This document shows, piece after piece, positions 58,711 to 64,000 of a stretch of 64,000 nt of DNA (position 1 is the stretch's first letter; every line of letters begins with the position of its first letter). Below the pieces are notes generated by a model. It was not told the DNA's origin, made no database searches, and saw only the letters and a list, made by a program, of their open reading frames with translations. This DNA comes from Conexibacter arvalis (GTDB lineage: Bacteria; Actinomycetota; Thermoleophilia; Solirubrobacterales; Solirubrobacteraceae). The stretch spans positions 42,055 through 106,054 of the forward strand of contig NZ_JACHNU010000002.1 in the NCBI RefSeq assembly GCF_014199525.1, in the 5' to 3' direction. The translations under genes were made by a program, and so were the position numbers.

Positions 58711-59540
58711 GCGGGCGGCTTGCCGCCAAGGCGCGTGAAGCTGAGCGTCCAGCGGATCGTCGTGGTCGAGCGGTCGCCGCCGCTGTCCTGCACCGCGCGG
58801 TCGCGCGCGATCACGACGTTCTTGCCGTGGCGGAAGAGGTCGGCGATCGGAAGCGCGGCGCCGACCACGCGGCCGGTGACCGGGTGGGTGTCGAGCAGCG
58901 ACGGCCATGAGACGCCGCCGGTCGGGCAGCTTCTGAACGGGCCGAGCGGGACGTTGTGGTCGGTCCGCAGCGCGATCACGTCGCTGCGGCGGACGGGGTA
59001 GCCGAGCTCGACGGTGCGGCGGGAGCGCTTCGTGCCGCAGTCGGGCGCCGCCGGCGCGCCGCCGCCGTCGCCGTCGGAGCAGACCTCGCCGTCCGCCTGC
59101 TCGCTGCCGTGGCGCGTGATCGTCGCGGCGAGGTCGAGCGCTCCGATCGCTCTGCCGCGCGTGAAGACCCGCGTCTGGCCGATCCACGTCACGAGGATCG
59201 TCGTCGGCTTGGAGCGGAAGCGGACCGTCTCGCTTCCGCTCCCGTGCACCGACAGATCGCAGCCCTCGGTCGAGCTCCAGTCGGTCGACCAGGTCGTGCG
59301 CTGCACCCCCTCCAGCTCGACCTTGAACAGCCCGGTCCGCACCTTCGCGCGGGCGGTGGTGGCGCCGGGGTGGGCGGCGCCGGGGTGGGCGGCGGCACGT
59401 GCGTGCGTCACGGCCGGCGCGGGCGGCGCGGCCGGGGCGTGCGTCGCGGCCGGCGCGTGCGGCGCGCGGGTCGCGGCCGGCGCGCTCGCCGGCAGCAGCG
59501 CGGCCGCGCCGATCGCAGCCAGCAGGGCGGTCCTCGTCAT
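58659..59540 (-). CDS. Secreted protein of unknown function
   Basis: 293 residues. A Sec signal peptide (TALLAAIGAAALLPASAPAA) is followed by about 45 residues of Ala/Pro/His-rich linker, then a beta-rich domain: LFKVELEGVQRTTWS, HGSGSETVRFRSKPTTILVTW, LAATITRHGSEQADGEVCSDG, and a late HGKNVVIARDRAVQDSG with TTTIRWTLSFTRLG. Two or three Cys could form a disulfide. No family recognised. ATG at 59540 follows AAGGAGACG. The C-terminal 15 residues are basic. The 3' end overlaps the facing gene. Confidence 0.7.
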   Translation of the reverse strand: MTRTALLAAIGAAALLPASAPAATRAPHAPAATHAPAAPPAPAVTHARAAAHPGAAHPGATTARAKVRTGLFKVELEGVQRTTWSTDWSSTEGCDLSVHGSGSETVRFRSKPTTILVTWIGQTRVFTRGRAIGALDLAATITRHGSEQADGEVCSDGDGGGAPAAPDCGTKRSRRTVELGYPVRRSDVIALRTDHNVPLGPFRSCPTGGVSWPSLLDTHPVTGRVVGAALPIADLFRHGKNVVIARDRAVQDSGGDRSTTTIRWTLSFTRLGGKPPAQAASRSRSSPVRRSAP

Positions 59541-59577
59541 GTCCGTCTCCTTCTCTCGATCGTGTCGGTCGGGTCGG

Positions 59578-59678
59578 GAACTCCGGTCGTCCGCACCCCG
59601 CAGAGGGGTGCAAACGACCGGAGTTCGGCTTCGTCGGGTCGTCCGCACCCCGCGGAGGGTGCGAACGACCGGAGTTCG
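59578..59678. repeat. Twin related hairpins between two secreted-protein genes
   Basis: First: GAACTCCGGTCGT at 59578-59590 pairs with ACGACCGGAGTTC at 59614-59626, with an inner GCACCCC/GGGGTGC stem. Second (59639-59678): GTCGT, then GCACCC pairing with GGGTGC, then ACGAC, and the same trailing CGGAGTTCG. The two units are copies about 53 bases apart. Could be a terminator, or a REP-like element. Confidence 0.7.
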
Positions 59679-59683
59679 CAGGG

Positions 59684-61132
59684 TCAGCGGCGCAGGGTCA
59701 CCGCGACGGTCCGCGTCGCCGGCGCGGCTCCGCGGGCGGCGAAGCTGACACGGAGCGCCAGGCGGGCGCGGCGGGCGGCGCGCAGCTCGCGTCTGCCCGC
59801 GCGCGTGAAGCGGAGCGCGACGGTCGTCGTGCCGGCGCCGCGGGCGCGTCCGCTGCCGCGGGCGACGATCGCGCCGCCGTGGCGGGCGGTCGCGCGCACC
59901 GTGCCGGCCGCTTGCGTCGTCATCCGGAGCCGCAGGCCGCCGCGCAGCGCGGCGCCGATCCGCGGCGTCGCGGCGAGCCGCGCGCGCACCGTCGCGGAAG
60001 AGCCGCCGCCGGGCCTGCCGCCGCCCGACCGGCCCGGTCGGCCCGCTCTGCCCGACCGGCCCGATCTGTCCGCTCTGCCCGGCCCGCCCGCTCTGCCGGA
60101 TCTGCCCGATCTGCCCGGCCCGCCCGTTCTCGGCACCGGCTGGGGATCCGGCTCCGGGCCCGGCGCGGGCTCTCTCGGCGCCGGCCGCGGCCCCGGGTTC
60201 ACGGCCGCCGGGCTCCAGTCGGGCTCGCTCGCGCCCGGTATCAGCAGCCGCGGTCTGATCTCGGCGCAGTCGTCGCCGGCCGGCAGCGGGGCCGTCCAGA
60301 CGCCGTCGCCCTCCTGCCACCACAGCCGGCGCCCGTCGGCCGACAGCGTCGGGTCGGCGAAGTGGCGGCCGAGCGGCCCGTCGGCCGGGTCGCTGAAGGA
60401 GCAGATCGGCGTCGGCAGCGTCGCGAAGCCGCCGGCGGCGCGGTAGACGATCAGCTGGTTGTCGATCTGCTGGTAGCCGCGCGCGAAGACGACCGTCCCG
60501 GCGGCGTACTCGCCGTCCTCCAGGTTCCCGCCGCCGCCGAAGCGATCCCAGTGGTCCCAATCGTCCCACCAGGTCGTCGCCGGCTGTCCGGGCGCATGCG
60601 TCGTCGCGAGGTTGCCGACGCCGACGAGCGCGCGGCCGGAGTCGATCCACGACGGCCCGCGCGCGCCGCGGCCGGGCGAGCCGAACGTCGCGCGCGGCGT
60701 GTACGCGTCGGTGCGGCTGTAGTAGACGTCGGTCGAGAGCCAGCCGGTCGGGTCGCCGTTCGCCTCTTCGTAGGCGACCAGCCGGCCGTCGGGCGAGATG
60801 TGCGGGCTGAGCGGCCCGGCGACCATCGGCGGCAGCCTGATCTCGCCGAGCGCCTCGCCGTTCTGGCGCAGCTTCAGCAGCGGGCCGTTGTTGGGTTGGG
60901 CACGAACCGTGACGATCGTGCCGTCGTCGCTCTGCGAGGGCGACCGGTAGGGGTTGTCGGCGGTCCCGTCGGACGTGACGCGGTGCTGCGCGCTGCCGTC
61001 GGGCTCGGCGAGCCACACGTCGTGGTCCTTGACGAAGACGATCGAGTCGGCGCTTGCGGCACCGGGAGCGACGGCCGTCGCGAGGACGGCCGCCAGCGCC
61101 CCGCGCCGGAGCGCGCGCTGGAGCTGCTGCAT
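59684..61132 (-). CDS. Secreted TolB-like beta-propeller protein
   Basis: 482 residues. A signal peptide (RRGALAAVLATAVAPGAASA) precedes PD40/WD40-like blades: SIVFVKDHDVWLAEPDGSAQHRVTSDG, LSPHISPDGRLVAYEEANG, RHFADPTLSADGRRLWWQEGDGVW and EPDWSPAAVNPG. After residue about 310 comes a Pro-rich then Gly/Arg/Ser-rich linker (many GRSGRAG units), and a C-terminal beta-sandwich-like region (GGLRLRMTTQAAGTVRATARHGG, VALRFTRAGRRELRAARRARLAL). ATG at 61132 follows GGAGGAG. Function is unknown; extracellular or wall-associated. Confidence 0.8.
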   Translation of the reverse strand: MQQLQRALRRGALAAVLATAVAPGAASADSIVFVKDHDVWLAEPDGSAQHRVTSDGTADNPYRSPSQSDDGTIVTVRAQPNNGPLLKLRQNGEALGEIRLPPMVAGPLSPHISPDGRLVAYEEANGDPTGWLSTDVYYSRTDAYTPRATFGSPGRGARGPSWIDSGRALVGVGNLATTHAPGQPATTWWDDWDHWDRFGGGGNLEDGEYAAGTVVFARGYQQIDNQLIVYRAAGGFATLPTPICSFSDPADGPLGRHFADPTLSADGRRLWWQEGDGVWTAPLPAGDDCAEIRPRLLIPGASEPDWSPAAVNPGPRPAPREPAPGPEPDPQPVPRTGGPGRSGRSGRAGGPGRADRSGRSGRAGRPGRSGGGRPGGGSSATVRARLAATPRIGAALRGGLRLRMTTQAAGTVRATARHGGAIVARGSGRARGAGTTTVALRFTRAGRRELRAARRARLALRVSFAARGAAPATRTVAVTLRR

Positions 61133-61200
61133 CTGGACTCCTCCTGGAGCGTGGGGTTCGGATTCGACGGCGCCCACGGTAGGATCGCTCCGGCTTCAGG

Positions 61201-61293
61201 TGAAACAGCGACTCGATGTGGGATTCACCGCGTACCGAGGTCAATGGGCTCGACAACGCGACGTTGTGAGAGCGACACCGAACGGCTGTTTCA
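61201..61293. promoter_or_regulatory. Inverted elements in the beta-propeller/FAD-oxidase divergent region
   Basis: TGAAACAGC at 61201-61209 and its reverse complement GCTGTTTCA at 61285-61293 flank the centre of the 217-base divergent gap, which also contains CAACG-CGA-CGTTG at 61254-61266. They are candidate operators for the divergent pair; no cognate regulator is indicated. Confidence 0.35.
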
Positions 61294-61349
61294 CATCGCC
61301 GCCCCGCTGGCCCACGATCGCCTTCCGAACCGACCGCGAGGAGACCCAG

Positions 61350-62726
61350 ATGACGACCGACGCCAGCCTCGACCTCTCACCGCTGCGCGCCGCGCTGCGC
61401 GGCCACGCGCTCGCCCCCGGCGACGACGGCTGGGACGCCGCACGCCAGGCGTGGAACCTCGCCGCCGACCTGCGGCCGGCCGCCGTCGTCTACGCCGAGG
61501 AGGCCGCCGAGATCGCCGCGACGATGCGCTTCGCCGGCGAGCGCGGCCTGCGCGTCGCGATGCAGGGCACCGGCCACGGCGCGCCCGCCCTCGGCGACCT
61601 CTCCGACACGCTGCTGCTGAAGACGCAGCGGATGGCCGCCGTCGAGATCGACCCGGCCCGCCGGGTGGCGCGGGCGCAGGCCGGCGCGCTGTGGGGCGAT
61701 GTCGCCGTCAGCGCCGGCCGCCACGGGCTGGCGGCGCTGCACGGCTCCTCGCCCGACGTCGGCGTCGTCGGCTACACGCTCGGCGGCGGGCTGAGCTGGC
61801 TGGCGCGCCGCCACGGGCTGGCGTCGAGCAAGGTCGTCGCGTTCGAGGTCGTGACCGCCGACGGCGCGCAGCGCCGGGTCACCGCCGACGCCGACGCCGA
61901 TCTGTTCTGGGCGCTGCGCGGCGGCGGCGGGGCGTTCGCGCTCGTGACCGCGATCGAGTTCGAGCTGCTGCCGCTCGCCGAGGCCTTCGCCGGGACGATC
62001 GCCTGGCCCGGCGAGCGGGGCGCCGAGCTGCTCGCCGCGTGGCGGGAATGGACGGCGACGCTGCCCGACGCCACGACCTCGTCCTTCCGCTGGCTGCAGC
62101 TGCCGCCGCTTCCGGAGGTGCCCGAGCCGCTGCGCGGACGCCCGACGGTCGCGATCACCGCCGTCCACGACGGCCCGGCGACGGAGGCCGACGCGCTGCT
62201 GGCGTCGCTGCGCGCGCTCGGCGGCGCGACGCTCGACAGATTCGCCGTCCTCCCGGCGCCGGCGCTCTGCCACATAAACGGCGATCCCGAGCAGCCGACG
62301 CCAGCGTTCGGCGACCACGCCCTGCTCAGCGCGCTCGACGACGCCGCGGCCGCCGCGCTCTCAGCGGCCGCCGGCCCGGAGGCTGGTCATCCGCTCGTCG
62401 GCGTCGAGCTGCGCCACCTCGGCGGCGCGCTCGGCCGTGCGCCGCGCGACGCCGGCGCGCTCGCGTGGATCGACGGCGAGCAGCTGCTGTTCGCGTTCGG
62501 CATCCCGATGGGACCCGACGGCGGCGTGGCGATCCGGAGCGCGCTCGACGGCGTGCTGGCGGCGGTCGCGCCGGTGCGGAGCGGCAGCGTCCTCAACTTC
62601 GCCGACACGCCGGTCGAGACCGCCAGCGCCTTCGACGCGGAGACGTGGCGGCGGCTGCAGCAGGTCAAGGCGGCCGTCGACCCGGGCGACCTGATCCGCT
62701 CGAACCGCCCGGTCCCGCCGGCCTGA
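61350..62726 (+). CDS. FAD-linked oxidase of the berberine-bridge/PCMH type
   Basis: 458 residues. Binds FAD in a PCMH domain: AWNLAADLRPAAVVYAEEAAEIAATMRFAGERGLRVAMQGTGHGAP with the His that usually forms a histidyl-FAD bond, then LHGSSPDVGVVGYTLGGGLSWLARRHGLA and LFWALRGGGGAFALVTAIEFEL. The typical Cys of bicovalent BBE enzymes (GxCxxVG) reads SSPDVGVVG here, so only one covalent link is expected. The C-terminal BBE segment is KAAVDPGDLIRSNRPV. Oxidises alcohols or ring C-N/C-H bonds with oxygen. SD GAGGAG before ATG at 61350. Converges on a LysR gene. Confidence 0.9.
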   Translation: MTTDASLDLSPLRAALRGHALAPGDDGWDAARQAWNLAADLRPAAVVYAEEAAEIAATMRFAGERGLRVAMQGTGHGAPALGDLSDTLLLKTQRMAAVEIDPARRVARAQAGALWGDVAVSAGRHGLAALHGSSPDVGVVGYTLGGGLSWLARRHGLASSKVVAFEVVTADGAQRRVTADADADLFWALRGGGGAFALVTAIEFELLPLAEAFAGTIAWPGERGAELLAAWREWTATLPDATTSSFRWLQLPPLPEVPEPLRGRPTVAITAVHDGPATEADALLASLRALGGATLDRFAVLPAPALCHINGDPEQPTPAFGDHALLSALDDAAAAALSAAAGPEAGHPLVGVELRHLGGALGRAPRDAGALAWIDGEQLLFAFGIPMGPDGGVAIRSALDGVLAAVAPVRSGSVLNFADTPVETASAFDAETWRRLQQVKAAVDPGDLIRSNRPVPPA

Positions 62727-62745
62727 TCGATCCGACCGCCGGCGG

Positions 62746-63945
62746 TCACGGAGCGGCGTCGCGCTCCGGACCGCCGGGTGCGGTCGGCGCGGGCGGGCCG
62801 GCCGGCGCGGGCAAGCCGGCCGGCGCGGGCGGGCCAGCCGGCGCGGGCCCGGCCGGCGCGGGCGAGCCAGCCGGCGCGGGCACGGCCGGCGTGGGCGAGC
62901 CTGTCGGGGCGGGCGGGCCGGCCGGAGCGGGCGCCGGGTCACGCGTCGGTCCGGCGGTGTCGGCGGCCGCGGGGGTGCCTTCCGGTCCGGCGGCGTCGAC
63001 GGCCGGAGCCGGCGCCGGTCCGGACGCCTTCCCGGCGGCGTCCTCGGCCGGAGCCGGCGTGTGGCCGAAGGCGACGCGGCAGGCGTCGACGAAGTCGCGG
63101 ACGGGGTCGCGGCCGTCTCCCGTCCGCCAGGCGAGCGACATCTCGACCCGCTCGCCGTTGTCGAGCGGACGGAAGACGACGCCGGAGGCCGGGCCGAGCG
63201 AGTCGACGATCCGTTCGCGGATGAAGCTGACGCCGAGGCCGGCCCGGATGCCCTGCAGCAGCGCGTCGAGGCTGTGGAAGCGCGCGACGAAATGGGGCGG
63301 GCGGCCGCCGCGGTGACGGACGCCCATCCAGAAGTCGCGCGACGGCTGGTCCGGCGTCGGGAAGTCGAAGATCGTCGCGGCGACGTACTCCTCGACGGAG
63401 ATCGCCGCTCTCGCGGCGAGCGGATGGTCGGCCGCCATCGCGACGCCGAGCGGCTCGCTCCACAGCACCTGCCGTTCGAGTCCGGTCGTGTCGAACGGGC
63501 CGGCGGCGACGCCGATGTCGACGTCGTCGCGCCGCGCGCCGCCGCACGCGTCGACGAGATCGGCGAACAGCACGTCGGTCGCGACGTCGGGGCGGCGCTG
63601 CGCGAACCGCTCGAGCACCGGCTTCAGCGGCTCGTGGTCGAACGGGGTGCCGAAGCCGACCATCAGCCGCTGGCGCTCGCCGGCCGCTGCGCGCGCCGCC
63701 TCGGCGGCGGCGTCGGCGGCCGCCAGCAGCGCGACCGCGTGGTCGTAGAAGGCGCGCCCGGCCGGCGTCAGCTCGACCTTGCGCGTCGTGCGCTGGACGA
63801 GCACCGCGCCGACCCGCTCCTCCAGCTGGCGGACCTGCGTGCTGAGCGCCTGCTGCGCGAGGTGGAGCCGCTGCGCCGCGCGCGTGAAGCTCAGCTCCTC
63901 GGCGACCGCCACGAAGGCCCGCAGATGGCGCAGCTCGAAGCTCAC
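62746..63945 (-). CDS. LysR family regulator with a Pro-Ala-Gly-rich C-terminal tail
   Basis: 399 residues, about 100 longer than typical LysR proteins. The N-terminal winged helix is standard: [43 protein letters not shown], then [22 protein letters not shown]. The effector domain (residues about 90-295) includes [21 protein letters not shown] and [20 protein letters not shown]. From about residue 300 onward the protein is almost only Pro, Ala, Gly with a few Thr/Ser, built from PAPAG units. GTG at 63945 is the start. Target unknown; it converges on the FAD-oxidase gene. Beyond it 55 bases remain with nothing identifiable. Confidence 0.9.
   Translation of the reverse strand: MSFELRHLRAFVAVAEELSFTRAAQRLHLAQQALSTQVRQLEERVGAVLVQRTTRKVELTPAGRAFYDHAVALLAAADAAAEAARAAAGERQRLMVGFGTPFDHEPLKPVLERFAQRRPDVATDVLFADLVDACGGARRDDVDIGVAAGPFDTTGLERQVLWSEPLGVAMAADHPLAARAAISVEEYVAATIFDFPTPDQPSRDFWMGVRHRGGRPPHFVARFHSLDALLQGIRAGLGVSFIRERIVDSLGPASGVVFRPLDNGERVEMSLAWRTGDGRDPVRDFVDACRVAFGHTPAPAEDAAGKASGPAPAPAVDAAGPEGTPAAADTAGPTRDPAPAPAGPPAPTGSPTPAVPAPAGSPAPAGPAPAGPPAPAGLPAPAGPPAPTAPGGPERDAAP
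62765..62935. repeat. GC-rich short tandem repeats encoding the LysR tail
   Basis: Imperfect repeats of units such as GCCGGCGCGGGCGGG with 12-18-base periodicity, all kept in the reading frame of the LysR tail. Confidence 0.7.
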
Positions 63946-64000
63946 CGGCGCAGTCTACGTTCCGGAGTGCCGCCGCGCCACCGCGACGCGCCCGCTCGCC

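Overview
The window is about 64 kb of very GC-rich, densely coded bacterial DNA with strong GC third-position bias, Shine-Dalgarno starts, many GTG starts and frequent ATGA/GTGA stop-start overlaps. Gene content (PucR and GntR-FCD regulators, HyuAB, IcmF, a ChoD-like GMC oxidase, an F420-reductase-like protein) points to a high-GC actinobacterium. A soil Thermoleophilia/Solirubrobacterales lineage such as Conexibacter would fit, but this is inference; no rRNA or tRNA gene is visible.

Region 1 (1-13,800) looks like an organosulfur uptake and C-S cleavage island. A cut ABC transporter operon (permease plus lipoprotein) is divergent from a GntR-FCD regulator. It is followed by an eight-gene minus-strand operon: class A flavin hydroxylase, RbsA-type ATPase, RbsC-type permease, DszB-like desulfinase, RbsB-type binding lipoprotein, aldo/keto reductase, DszC-like monooxygenase and a degenerate DszC relative. 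A second full-length DszC-like gene lies upstream. The DszB-like protein keeps the Cys/His/Arg active-site pattern of the dibenzothiophene pathway desulfinase.

Region 2 (13,800-19,500) is housekeeping: glycolipid-binding-like protein, L,D-transpeptidase, transketolase, transaldolase and a methyltransferase. The methyltransferase promoter is nearly a copy of the promoter of a thioredoxin-reductase-like gene 19 kb away.

Region 3 (19,500-29,350) is a lower-GC island: a secreted 1866-residue Rhs/YD-repeat protein, two downstream duplicated Rhs C-terminal modules with frameshifted cores, and a row of small membrane-protein genes that look like immunity genes.

Region 4 (29,450-42,700) holds a SulP anion transporter divergent from a MerR regulator, a DUF892 ferritin-like protein, malate synthase, a ChoD-like oxidase and a Baeyer-Villiger monooxygenase around a PucR regulator, the thioredoxin-reductase-like flavoprotein, two small hypotheticals and a GAF-PucR regulator.

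Region 5 (42,700-51,430) is a plus-strand operon hyuA-hyuB-CaiB CoA-transferase-enoyl-CoA hydratase-class II HMG-CoA reductase-HMG-CoA lyase-like. This looks like catabolism of a mevalonate/HMG-type branched acid, but the lyase has Ser in place of its catalytic Cys.

Region 6 (51,430-64,000) has GC-only repeats, an AraC-DinB protein with its 3' end tandemly repeated, a SnoaL-like protein, fused isobutyryl-CoA mutase (IcmF), a cobalamin-binding-like protein, an F420-reductase-like protein, two secreted proteins (one a beta-propeller), a BBE-type FAD oxidase and a LysR regulator with a long Pro-Ala-Gly tail.
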